A stretch of DNA of 64,000 nucleotides from DASYQD01 sp963837455 (GTDB lineage Bacteria; Acidobacteriota; Thermoanaerobaculia; Multivoradales; JAIOJS01), in contig CAWINM010000015.1 in NCBI GenBank assembly GCA_963837455.1, positions 9,725 to 73,724 of the forward strand, read 5' to 3'. The notes beneath the pieces were generated by a model. That model saw nothing but the letters and a program-made list of their open reading frames with translations. It did no database searches and was not told the DNA's origin. This document shows positions 20,985 through 32,471 of this stretch, one piece after another. Made by a program: the position numbers and the translations under genes. Position 1 is the stretch's first letter; each line of letters starts with the position of its first letter.

Positions 20985-22097
20985 ATGGACGCCGCGGCCA
21001 CCGATCCTGCGCGCGACGAGGCCTTCGTCTCCCCGGCGCTCGCTGCCATCGAGCGCGAACGTTACGTCGCCTACTCGGCGCTGGCGCGGAACCTCCACTG
21101 GCTGGCCGCGGCGCTGGTGGTGCTCTATGCCGTGCTCCATCGCGGCGCCGAGGGAGGTGCGGGCACGCGGCTGCTCCTCTACCTGCTCGCCGGCGCCATG
21201 GTGGCGTACACGCTCGCCTTGCACTGGCCGCGCCTGGGAGCGGTGCTGACGCTCTCGCGGGTGTGGCTGGAGGCCGCGCTCGACATCGCCTGGGTGACCG
21301 GGGTCGTGCTCGCCACGGGCGGCGCCGCCAGCCCCCTCTACTTCCTCTACTACATGGGGCTGTTCACCACCCTGCCTGCCGCGGGGCGCCGGCCGACCTA
21401 CTTCAAGGCGGCGGCGATCGCCGCCATCAGCGGCCTGCTGGCCGTGCGCGGCGCGGGTGGCGCCGCCGGCTGGCGGGCTGTCAGCGAGCTGGTGTGGCCG
21501 CTCGCCGCCCTCTGGCTGGTGGCCTACTTCGCCGCCGAGTCAGGATCGGTGGGCGCCCACCTGCACCGCTCGCTCTTCCTCGTCGCCCATACCGACGCCC
21601 TCACCGGCCTCCCCAACCTGCGCTACTTCACCGGCGCAGCCGACCTGCGCGGTCAGCTCGGTGAGCCCTACGCCATCGTCATGGTCGACGCCGACGGCCT
21701 CAAGCGGGTCAACGACAGCTACGGTCACGCTCGGGGCTCGCAGCTGATCCAGCGCGTTGCCGTGGCCCTGCGCCGTGTCGCCCGCAGCGGCGACGACCTC
21801 TGCTCGCGGCTGGGGGGTGACGAGTTCATCGTCCGCCTCGCCGGCGCCACGGCCGAGGGCGCCCTCGCCTACTGCGGGCGCGTGCAGCGCCACCTTGCCG
21901 AGCACCCGCTGCTGCTCGACGACGGCACGCGGGTACCGATCTCGATCTCGCTCGGCGTCGCCGCCTACCCCACCGACGGCAGGAGCCTCTCCGAGGTCAC
22001 CGAGAGGGCGGACCAGGCGCTCTACGCCGGGAAGCGCACGCGCCGCGGCAGCGCCCAGGTCTGGTCTGGCGCCGCGGCCACGACGCCTCGCGTCTGA
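20985..22097 (+). CDS. Membrane-bound GGDEF diguanylate cyclase
   Basis: 370 residues from ATG at 20985. About six membrane segments fill residues 25-190 (LAAALVVLYAVLH; LLLYLLAGAMVAYTLAL; LDIAWVTGVVLATG; PLYFLYYMGLFTTL). A GGDEF domain follows: DALTGLPNLRYF, IVMVDADGLKRVNDSYGHA and the active-site SRLGGDEFIVRLAG are all intact. The inhibitory site is shifted by one residue (RSGDDLCSRL), so product inhibition is doubtful. It should make cyclic di-GMP in response to a membrane-sensed signal. No partner gene is adjacent. Confidence 0.92.
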   Translation: MDAAATDPARDEAFVSPALAAIERERYVAYSALARNLHWLAAALVVLYAVLHRGAEGGAGTRLLLYLLAGAMVAYTLALHWPRLGAVLTLSRVWLEAALDIAWVTGVVLATGGAASPLYFLYYMGLFTTLPAAGRRPTYFKAAAIAAISGLLAVRGAGGAAGWRAVSELVWPLAALWLVAYFAAESGSVGAHLHRSLFLVAHTDALTGLPNLRYFTGAADLRGQLGEPYAIVMVDADGLKRVNDSYGHARGSQLIQRVAVALRRVARSGDDLCSRLGGDEFIVRLAGATAEGALAYCGRVQRHLAEHPLLLDDGTRVPISISLGVAAYPTDGRSLSEVTERADQALYAGKRTRRGSAQVWSGAAATTPRV

Positions 22098-22256
22098 CGG
22101 TCGGCGGGACGCCGCGAGTGCAACGAGGGTCGCCGTCGCGTCGCGCCCGGGGCCGCACCGCGGCGTTCACCCTCGCCTCGAGCCGTGCAGGTGGCCGCTC
22201 GCGGCAGTCGGCGCGGCGCGCACCGGGTTTGTCGCGATCTCGCACCAAACGGAGAG

Positions 22257-22282
22257 CGCCCTGCCGGCTGTCCGGCAGGGCG
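22257..22282. terminator. Bidirectional terminator-like hairpin between convergent genes
   Basis: CGCCCTGCCGG, loop CTGT, CCGGCAGGGCG is a perfect 11-bp stem. It lies between the convergent GGDEF gene (stop 22097) and the protease gene (stop 22314), where a shared terminator is expected. No strong T tract flanks it. Confidence 0.6.
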
Positions 22283-22313
22283 CGCCGTCGAGGCGCCGAG
22301 AGAGGCTCGGCGG

Positions 22314-25300
22314 CTAGCCGTGCAGTCGCAGCCGCCACAGGGCCGCGGCGGCGAGCAGCAACCCGGCGAGCAGCAACCCGAGGCCGGAGAGCGTCGGTAC
22401 TTCGAGCACCGAGCCCTGAACGGCGAACGTAGTCGGGTCACCCACCGCTCCACCCGGGGCGTCGGTCTGGATCGTCGCGTCGTTGGTGCCACCGCCCGTC
22501 GAGTCGTAGTTGACCGTGCCTTGGTTCGAGATGACCTGGCCGGGGGCCGCCGCGTTGTCGATCGTCGCGTTGATGGTGATCGTCACCGTGCCCCCGTTGG
22601 CTGGGATCGAACCGTCCCAGTTGACCGTCGGAGGTGCCGAGGTCACGGTGCCGGAGGTGGCGCTGGCGCTGACGAACGTCAAGCCGGCCGGCAGGGTGTC
22701 GGTAAACTCATGGCCGGCATTGTCGTTCTGGGCCCCGGTGCCGTTGTTGGTGAGGACGATGGTGTAGGCGATGGCGCCGCCCGGCGTGAAGGTGCCGGTG
22801 ACGGACTTGGTGGCCGTGACGTTGGCGGGCGCCAGCACGGGAGCGTCGCACACGGCTGGCGTGAAGCTCAGCGACCAGGCGCGGATGTTGCCCGTGTCGC
22901 CGACGAAGAAGTCGGTGGCGTGCAGCTCCCAGGTGCCGGTGATCGCCTGGCCGCCAAAGGCGGAGAGCGGATTGGCCGGCTGCCAGGTGCCGGTGAAGGG
23001 TGCGGTGGCGGCCGACTGGATGCTGGTGCCGGCGGTGTCGTCGAGCAGAATCTGGCAGAAGTTGTTGCCGCCGGCGTCGATCCGGTTGATGATCGTCGCC
23101 AGCGTCCCGGCCGGAGACTTGAGGTCGATCTGCAGGTCGTTCGCGAAGGTGTGATCGATGCCCACCGTCGTGGAGCTGATCGTGGTGTTGCAGACCGTTC
23201 CGTCGATGCTGGCCGTGAGCCCCACCAGGTTGCCGGGAGAGGCGACCGGGAGCGAGGCGATCGCGGTGACGCCCGGTGTGTTGGCACCCGGGCTGTCGGG
23301 AATGGGCACGGGCGCCCCGGTGTAGCTGAAGGCCACAGGTGTCCCCGCCGCTCCGGTCGGCAGGCTGAAGTTGAAGACCTGCGGGCTGGACCCGCCGGTG
23401 TAGGTCACCGTCAGCGTGAACTGGATCGCGGCACCGCAGGCGGCCGCGTTGGTGACGGTGAACCGGTAGGGCGTCGCGTTGTTCCCCGACGCGGAGACGG
23501 CGAGGTCGGGATAGGCCGAGTTGGGGACGCCGACGTTCACCCCCGCCGTCGAGGTGCTCAGCACGGCACTGATGGCGGTGGCGCCGGCGCCGCCGACGTT
23601 GGTGAGCGGGACGATCAGGCTCCAGATCTCGTTGGGCTCGATGGCGCCGTCACCATCGCCGGCGACCTGCGTCGGCACCGCCGCGCCGGCGTCGAGGAAC
23701 GCCTGGGGCACGACGCCGCAGTTCTGTAGCAGCGCGGGGGCCATGAGGATGCCGGCGCCGGTGTCCTTGTCGACTCCCGCCGCCTCGATGTCGATCGTCG
23801 AGGCGAGGATGGCGGTGCGCAACGCCCCCGCCGTGATGGCCGGAGCTCGCCGACTTGCAGAGCGCTGCGATCGCCGCCGCGTGGGGCGCGGCGGCCGAGG
23901 TGCCGTAGAAGGGATTGAAGCCCGGCGCAGCCGTCGAGACACCATCGGCGGCCGTGATGTCCGGCTTCTGGCGCACGACGCCGCCCGTGCTGGTGCGGTT
24001 GCCCGGCGTCAGCTCGACGCCGGTGGGACTCAGGATGATCCGCCGCGGACCGTCGGAGGTGAAGCTCTCGCTCTCGTTGGCGGCGGTGAACAGGCCGGGG
24101 TAGGGCCCGTCCGGCGTGCCGGAGAACGAAGTGGCGGCGGGCGTCGCCGCGACGCTGAAGGCGTCCGCCGTCGCGCTGTGACCGCGCGTCGCGCCGGCCG
24201 TCACCAGGGCGTCGTCGAGCTCGCCCCGGAAGACGATGAGGTTGAACATCGGCCGGGACGAGGTCGTCCCGTCGGCGAACAGGTCGATCAGCAAGCGCTC
24301 GCCGCCGAAGGTGCCGCCGCCGATGAACTCGATCGGGAAGTCGTCGCCGCCGACCCCGTCCTGGGTGTCGGTGCTGGCGTCGAAGATCATGGTGAGTCCG
24401 CCGTCCATGTCGTAGATGTCGAAGTCGGTGGAGGCAGTCGCCGGTGGCGAAATCGTAGTTCTCCGCCCAGATCAGCACCGGTGGGTTGCCGCCGCCGAAC
24501 TCCACGAGGATCGAGTTGCCGCCGTCGCCGAAGTCGTGCAGGTTCGCCCCCGCGAGGGGGGTCGGGTCGGCGGCGCCGCTGGCGAGGAAGTCGCCCTCCC
24601 AGGTACCCGCGGTCAGGTCGTCGGTGTTCCCCTCGTTGCCGGCCGAAGAGAAGTAGATGACACCGGCGGCCGTCACCGTATTGACCGACTGCGCCACTGG
24701 ATTGTCCTGGAACGGCGACTCGTCGAGGTAGATGACGTCGTCGACGATGACGTTGCAGCCGGATGTGGCCAGGTCGAGGATGTTCTGCGCGAAGCTCGCC
24801 TCACTGGTGAAGGCGGTCGCGAAACCGAGGCTCGCACCGGGTGCGAGGTCGTGGACGATCTCGAGCATCGCCGAGCCCTCGTCGCCGCTGCCCGCCTGGC
24901 CGGCCAGGACGTCGACCGTCGGCGGCAGGTCGCCGCTTGCCTGCAGCGAAGCCAGCGAATCGACACCGTCGGAGAGCACGCAGACCTTCACCCCCGCGCC
25001 GTTGACGCCGAACGTGCCTCGTGCCGACGGCGTATCGTGGGTGAGCGTCGCCCTCGGAGACGTTGACGACGTGACGTCATCGCCGGCATGTGCTGGCGGA
25101 TCTTCCGCACCTGCGGGATCGCGGCGAGCGTCTCGAGGTCCTGCAGGCGCATGCGCGCGGTGACCCGCTGGAAGCGCACGCTCGCAGACTTGACGATGCC
25201 CCCGAGCGACTCGAGCTCAGCGAGCACTGCCTTCACGCCCGCCGTGCTGGTGAGCGATGATGTCCACCGGCACCCGGCCGTCGGTCTCGTTCTTGACGAA

Positions 25301-25530
25301 GCGGAAGCTCGTCAACGGCGCGAGCCGCGCATCGTTGCGCAGGTGGAGCAGCCCGAGGTAGAGGCGCGAGTCGATCTTGTTCTGCGTCGTCGTCTTGCCG
25401 CTCTTGATGCCCGCAAGGCGGCCATCTGCGTGGCCGCCTGCGCGCTCAGTTTCGGAGGTGCGGCGTAGGCAGCCGCCGTGGCGAGCAAAGCGAGCGCGAT
25501 CACCGTGGACCAGCGAGCAACACGGGACAT
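22314..25530 (-). CDS. Secreted subtilisin-like protease with P domain and IPTL-CTERM-type anchor, frameshifted
   Basis: ATG at 25530 opens a signal peptide (STVIALALLATAAAYA). After a propeptide-like part, the S8 core shows Asp in VKVCVLSDGVDSL and Ser in YGTSAAAPHAAAIAAL. Where the His-Gly-Thr block is expected there is GDEGSAMLEIVHDLAPG, so the triad may use Glu as in sedolisins. Then come a proprotein-convertase P-like domain (TVGIDHTFANDLQIDLKSPA; GTWELHATDFFVG), a DUF11-like repeat (GGAIAYTIVLTNNGTGAQND) and a C-terminal VPTLSGLG, membrane helix and Arg tail, as in IPTL-CTERM sorting signals. Extra bases near 23841, 24437, 25049, 25068 and 25237 and a missing base near 25425 interrupt it. 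Without them it is about 1070 residues. Confidence 0.8.
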
Positions 25531-25742
25531 TCGTCCACCTCCGGGGCAGTGGATCCTCGGGCGTCGACGCGCCGCGGATCGTGGTTGGGCTAGGGCTAAA
25601 GCAGGCCAAACCTATCTAGGGGCGGCGGCGCTGTCAACCCGTTGCAGTCGGCCAGAGCGACCGCCCCCGTGCCGCGATCGGTCAGGGGAGGCCGGTAGGC
25701 CGATCGGGCCTGGCGGCGGTGGATCCGGCCCGCCGGCCCCCG

Positions 25743-26381
25743 TCACCCGCTTCCCGTCACCTGCGAGGTCGCGAGGAGACCAGACCGCCGAACCTCATCC
25801 TGCGAGGTGAGGCGCTCGGCCGGCGAGCGGTAGGCCGGCGGGCGCTCGCCAGCCGCCGCCTCGGCGATCCGGGCGGCCTCGGCGGCGAGCAGGCCGGCCA
25901 TCGCCGCGCGCAGCGCCCCCTCCACGGCCAGCGGGCGTGGCAGGCACTCCAGCCGGTGGATGCCCCCCTCACCGGCGAGCCGGATCTCCAGGGTCCCGTA
26001 GCCCAGCAGCCGACCGGGAAGCCCCTGCGTGAGGCCCACTTCGGCGACCGCAGCGAGCGGTGCGTCGAGCGCGCGCCGCCGCAACCCGACGGTATGGACC
26101 ACCCGCCGCGTGGTCACGAGATAGGCCTCGGTCCCCCACCGCAGGCATGCCAGGAGCGCGAGCGGGAGGGCGAGCACCAGCAGACCGGCGCCCACTGCGG
26201 CCGCGGCGAGCGACTCCCAGCTCCCGAGGCGGCCCAGGGTCGACGCCGCCGCGCCGGCGGCGGCGAGAGCCAGCGCCCCTCCCACACCAGGCAGCAGCGC
26301 CACCCAGTGCCGCCGCGTCCGGCACAGCAACCGCTCTCCGGGCGCCAGCAGCGAATCGACGCGCTTCACCGGCGTCGACAC
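25743..26381 (-). CDS. Bacterial PH-domain (YdbT-like) membrane protein
   Basis: 212 residues from GTG at 26381. Two membrane helices near residues 27-46 and 55-85 (LPGVGGALALAAAGAAAS; GAGLLVLALPLALLACL) are followed by a bPH2-like segment (EAYLVTTRRVVHTVGLRRR, then LGYGTLEIRLAGEGGIHRLE) and an Ala-rich helical tail. Such proteins sit in the cytoplasmic membrane and usually have no known enzymatic role. The start lies 7 bp after the stop of the glyoxalase-fold gene, so the two are probably one transcript. Confidence 0.75.
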   Translation of the reverse strand: MSTPVKRVDSLLAPGERLLCRTRRHWVALLPGVGGALALAAAGAAASTLGRLGSWESLAAAAVGAGLLVLALPLALLACLRWGTEAYLVTTRRVVHTVGLRRRALDAPLAAVAEVGLTQGLPGRLLGYGTLEIRLAGEGGIHRLECLPRPLAVEGALRAAMAGLLAAEAARIAEAAAGERPPAYRSPAERLTSQDEVRRSGLLATSQVTGSG

Positions 26382-26388
26382 CTGCGGC

Positions 26389-27045
26389 TCAACTGTTGGC
26401 CTCCTGGAGCAGCGTCAGCTGGAAGCCGTCGGGATCCGTGAGGTTGAGGACCCGGGCCCCCCAGGGCGCCGTCTCCGGTCCGCGCGCCTCCACGCCGCGC
26501 GCCTTGATGCGCTCGGCGAGGGCGTCGATGTCCTGCGTGGTCTCCAGGTACAACCGCATACCGATGCCCTTGCTGCGGTCGCGCCCCTTCGCCCAGTCGT
26601 CCTGGCTGAGCCCGATCATGCAGGCCCCGGCCAGCATCTCGACACCCAGGAGCACGCCGTCACGCTCCCAGCGGTCCTTGACGAAGAAGCCCAGGCCGTC
26701 GACGTAGAAGCGCAGGCTGCGGGCGAGGTCGTCGACGGTGAGCGCCGCCGAGAGCATCTTGCAGCGCAGGGTCGCGGGCTCCTGCCGCGGCAGGATGACG
26801 CGGCCGGGCGCCGCAACCCTCCGCCGCTTCGCCGCCGACCGCGGCTTGGCGGCTGCCTTGGACCGCACCGCGGCCCGCGGCCGTGGCGAGGCCTTCGCCT
26901 TGCCCGCCGGTCTCGCTTTGGCCGCAGGCTTCGCTTGGGCCGCAGATTTCGCCTTGCTCGCCGCCGTCCTCGACTTGCCCGCCCTGCTCACCCTCGCCTT
27001 CGCCGGCTTCCCACCGGCCCGCTTGCTCCCGCCCTTGCTTGCCAT
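26389..27045 (-). CDS. VOC (glyoxalase-fold) protein with histone-H1-like N-terminal tail
   Basis: 218 residues from ATG at 27045, 7 bases after AAGGAGAG, so the long N-terminus is genuinely translated. Residues 1-75 are almost only Ala, Lys, Arg, Pro and Ser (SKAKSAAQAKPAAKARPAGK), like bacterial H1-type tails. Residues 90-218 are a single VOC domain: LSAALTVDDLARSLRFYVDG, a middle strand GVLLGVEMLAGACMIGLSQD and the end PWGARVLNLTDPDGFQLTLL. VOC proteins include dioxygenases, glyoxalases and antibiotic-binding proteins, and which applies here is unknown. The basic tail should bind DNA or RNA and might localise the enzyme to the nucleoid (inference). Confidence 0.8.
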   Translation of the reverse strand: MASKGGSKRAGGKPAKARVSRAGKSRTAASKAKSAAQAKPAAKARPAGKAKASPRPRAAVRSKAAAKPRSAAKRRRVAAPGRVILPRQEPATLRCKMLSAALTVDDLARSLRFYVDGLGFFVKDRWERDGVLLGVEMLAGACMIGLSQDDWAKGRDRSKGIGMRLYLETTQDIDALAERIKARGVEARGPETAPWGARVLNLTDPDGFQLTLLQEANS

Positions 27046-27141
27046 CTCGATCTCTCCTTTTCGGGGTCGCTTTCCCGACGCGTGCGCGTCGGGGTTCCGG
27101 AGCGAAACCCTACCCCACCGAGCCGCGGCTGCGAGCCATTC

Positions 27142-29631
<2,490 letters not shown>

Positions 29632-29646
29632 CGGGCACCTCGCGGG

Positions 29647-29850
29647 TCAGAGCACCGGCACGCCCTCCCGGCGCGGGCCGCGCGGGAAGGCAGCGTCGAT
29701 GCGGGCGAGCTCGTCGTCGCCGAGCTCGAGGTCGGCCGCCGCGGCGTTGGCCTCGACGTGCTCGACGTGGCTGCTCTTGGGGATGTTCCAGGTGCCCTGG
29801 CCGACGACGGCCACCGGGCGCCCGCCGGGACCGAACGGTGCCGTGCGCAT
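29647..29850 (-). pseudogene. Aldo/keto reductase remnant with a large in-frame internal deletion
   Basis: The 67-residue open frame joins two ends of an aldo/keto reductase. The first 23 residues (RPVAVVGQGTWN) are the N-terminal strand of the barrel. The rest (IPKSSHVEHVEANAAAADLE, then LGDDELARIDAAFP) is the C-terminal segment that normally follows barrel strand 8. About 200 residues carrying the catalytic Asp-Tyr-Lys-His tetrad are missing without a frameshift. It cannot be an active reductase. It lies between glgP and otsB in an otherwise tight operon (4 bp before, 15 bp after). Confidence 0.75.
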
Positions 29851-29854
29851 GGGG

Positions 29855-30727
29855 CTAGCCCAGCCTGCTCCGCAGGCAGAGGAGCCGCCGCAGCAGCTCC
29901 GCCACCTCGAGCTGCGAGGCTAGCGTGAAAGCGGCCGCCGTGGGCCGGTCGGCTCCCACCCGCACCGTCACCGCGTCATCGCCGGCGAGGGCCGCGAAGG
30001 CATCCTCGTCGGTGGTGTCGTCGCCGACGTAGAGCACGACCTCGCCGCCGGCGCGGTGCCGCAGCCGCTCCATCGCCGCGCCCTTGCCGGTCCCCGCCGG
30101 GCGTGCCTCGACCACCTCCTTGCCGCGCAGGACCTCGAATCCGACCACGGCGCGCGCGGCCAGCTCGAAGGACGCCGCCGCTGCGGCAGCGTCCTCGGCC
30201 GCCGCCAGCCGGGTGTGCAGGGCGAGGCTCGCGCCCTTGTCCTCGACCCGCACACCGTCATGGCGGGCGGCGATGGCGGCGGCGCCCCGGCGCAGCGGCG
30301 CCAGCGCCGCCGCCGTCGCCTCGAGGTCGATCGCCGGCAGCACCTCCCCGCTCGGCGAGGCGAGCTCGAGCCCGTGCAGCCCCACCATCCACACCCCTTC
30401 GGTGCCGACGAGATCGCGCAGCTGCGCCACCGGGCGGCCGCTCACCACGGCCACCGTGGTGCCCGGGCGGCTTGCCAGCGCGGCGAGCGCCGCGCGCGTC
30501 TCGTCGTCGGCGAGCGCCTGCTCCGGGGTGGGCTGGATGGGAACCAGCGTGCCGTCGAAGTCGAAGGCGGCGAGGAGCGTGCCGGCGGCGAGTCGGGGCA
30601 CCAGCTCCGACCAGCGGTCCCAGAGGAGCAGCGACGGGCCGCCCTGGCGCCCGGGCGGCGCCTCCTGCCGCTCCCCACCGGCCGCGCCAACCGGCCGCAC
30701 CGCCGTCTTCGTCACTCCCTGAGCCAT
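29855..30727 (-). CDS. otsB: Trehalose-6-phosphate phosphatase
   Basis: 290 residues from ATG at 30727. HAD-superfamily motif I is AAFDFDGTLVPIQP, motif II VAVVSGRPVAQL, and motif IV VLYVGDDTTDEDAFAALAG. GLHGLELASPSGE and the conserved VEDKGASLALHTR match OtsB. It removes phosphate from trehalose-6-phosphate to give trehalose. The start lies 3 bp after the otsA stop, so the two enzymes of the pathway are coupled. A low-complexity N-terminal 35 residues (VRPVGAAGGERQEAP) precedes the catalytic domain. Confidence 0.95.
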   Translation of the reverse strand: MAQGVTKTAVRPVGAAGGERQEAPPGRQGGPSLLLWDRWSELVPRLAAGTLLAAFDFDGTLVPIQPTPEQALADDETRAALAALASRPGTTVAVVSGRPVAQLRDLVGTEGVWMVGLHGLELASPSGEVLPAIDLEATAAALAPLRRGAAAIAARHDGVRVEDKGASLALHTRLAAAEDAAAAAASFELAARAVVGFEVLRGKEVVEARPAGTGKGAAMERLRHRAGGEVVLYVGDDTTDEDAFAALAGDDAVTVRVGADRPTAAAFTLASQLEVAELLRRLLCLRSRLG

Positions 30728-30730
30728 CTC

Positions 30731-32329
30731 TCAGTGCAGGGCGCGACGGCGAGCGTCACTTCCCCGTTGCTCCGCCGGTCGCTCGGCGGCCCCGCGCTTG
30801 TCGCCGCCACCGGCCCGCGCCGGCATCCCCTTGCGGGTTGCCACCACCGCCGCAAGGATGGTGGCGAGCCAACCGTGCACGTCGCAGGCCTCGACGCGAG
30901 CCTGCAGCCGCTCCATGCGCCGCCGACGCTCCTCGGCCGGCATCGCCAGCGCCTGTGCCAGCGCCTCGGCGGTCTCCTCGACGGCGAAGGGGTTGATAGC
31001 AGCGCGCCGTCGCCGAGGGCATTGGCGGCGCCGGTCAGCTCGGAGAGCACCAGCACGCCATCGCGGCCCTGCTGGCAAGCAACAGTACTCCTTGGCGACG
31101 AGGTTCATGCCGTCGCGCAGCGGCGTGACGTAGCCGACGGCGGCGTTGCGGTAGAGCAGCGAGAGCTGCCCGCGCCCGAACGAGCGGTACATGTACCGCA
31201 CCGGCACCCAGTCGGCGTCGCCGTACTCGCCGTTGGTCCGGCCGACGATCTTCTCGATGCGCTCGCGCTGCTCGGCGTACTCGGGCACGTCGCCGCGCGA
31301 GGGGACGGAGATCTGCATGAGCGAGACGGCTGCGGCGCCACTCGGGCTTGAGACTCGAGCAGCCGCGCGAAGCCGGCGAGCCGCTCCGGGATCCCCTTGG
31401 TGTAGTCGAGGCGGTCGACACCGAGCACCAGCCGGCGCTTGTCGAGGCCGCGGCAATCCGCTCGCGAGCTCCTCGACCGTCTTGCCGCCGGCGGCTCCTG
31501 GAACGTCTCGGGGATCGATGCCGATCGGGAAGGCGCCGAGGCGCACCTCGCGCCCCTCCCAGCGCACGATGTGACGCGCGTGATCGACCTCGGCGCCGAG
31601 CAGCCGCTGGCAGCAGCCCAGGAAGTCGCCGGCGTAGTCCTCGGTGTGGAAGCCGACGAGGTCGGCGCCGAGCAGACCGGTGAGCACCTGCCGCCGCCAG
31701 GGGAGCACCCGGAACACCTCCTCGGTGGGGAACGGGATATGGAGGAAGAAGGCGAGCGGGCCGCCGTCGGGCCGGCGCTCGCGGATCTTTCGCGGCAGCA
31801 GGCAGAAGTGGTAGTCGTGCACCCAGACCACGTCCCCGGGCGCCGCCTCCTCCACCACCACCCGCGCGAAGCGCTCGTTGATCCGCTCGTACTGGCGCCA
31901 CTCCTCCTCGTCGAAGCGGCAGCGGTCGACGAAGTAGTGAAACAGCGGCCACAGCGCGCGGTTGGCGAAGCCGTGGTAGTAGCCTGCCACCTCGCGCTGG
32001 GTGAGCGGTACCTGCCGCAGCGTGAACTGCGGGGCCTCGCCAGGAACCTGGTAGCGCGACTCGAGCTCGGGGCTCTCGTCCGGCTGCCAGGCGACCCAGA
32101 CGCCTCCCGAGCCGCGCATGACGGGATCGAGCGCCGAGACCAGACCGCCGGCGGTGCGCTCGAAGCGCACCCCATCGGCGGTACGCTTGCGCACGTAGGG
32201 CTCGCGGTTGGAGACCAGCAGCAGGCGGTGCCCGCCGAGCAGCCGCTGGGTGAGGCTCTCGCCGGGCTTCGCTTCCGCCGCGGGAGCCGTGCTGTAAGGT
32301 CTTCCGGGGGACGTTTGTAGGTCTTCCAT
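30731..32329 (-). CDS. otsA: Trehalose-6-phosphate synthase, frameshifted
   Basis: GT20 enzyme joining glucose from a nucleotide sugar to glucose-6-phosphate. ATG at 32329. Motifs: LLLVSNREPYVRKR, ERTAGGLVSALDPVMRGSGG, WVHDYHFCLLPRKIRE, FFLHIPFPTEEVFRVLPWR, LLGADLVGFHTEDYAGDFL, then LVLGVDRLDYTKGIPERL, SLMQISVPSRGDV and NPFAVEETAEALAQAL. Single extra bases near 31333, 31352, 31450 and about 31510, and further shifts near 31000 and 31085, break the frame. The joined protein of about 530 residues is slightly longer than E. coli OtsA. It precedes otsB by 3 bp and is divergent from glgE, with a shared 142-bp promoter region. Confidence 0.9.
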   Translation of the reverse strand: MEDLQTSPGRPYSTAPAAEAKPGESLTQRLLGGHRLLLVSNREPYVRKRTADGVRFERTAGGLVSALDPVMRGSGGVWVAWQPDESPELESRYQVPGEAPQFTLRQVPLTQREVAGYYHGFANRALWPLFHYFVDRCRFDEEEWRQYERINERFARVVVEEAAPGDVVWVHDYHFCLLPRKIRERRPDGGPLAFFLHIPFPTEEVFRVLPWRRQVLTGLLGADLVGFHTEDYAGDFLGCCQRLLGAEVDHARHIVRWEGREVRLGAFPIGIDPRDVPGAAGGKTVEELASGLPRPRQAPAGARCRPPRLHQGDPGAARRLRAAARVSSPSGAAAVSLMQISVPSRGDVPEYAEQRERIEKIVGRTNGEYGDADWVPVRYMYRSFGRGQLSLLYRNAAVGYVTPLRDGMNLVAKEYCCLPAGPRWRAGALRADRRRQCPRRRRAAINPFAVEETAEALAQALAMPAEERRRRMERLQARVEACDVHGWLATILAAVVATRKGMPARAGGGDKRGAAERPAEQRGSDARRRALH

Positions 32330-32471
32330 CGCAAGACGGTCGCGAGCGGCCAGCCGGAGTGCCGTGCCAGCGACCTGAGGTCAACAGTCCAGGGTGCAAG
32401 CGGCCTGCCGCGGAGAGCGGATCTGGCCGCACCGCTCGGGCGCCGGCAAGCTCTTCGCAAACCGCCGCGAC

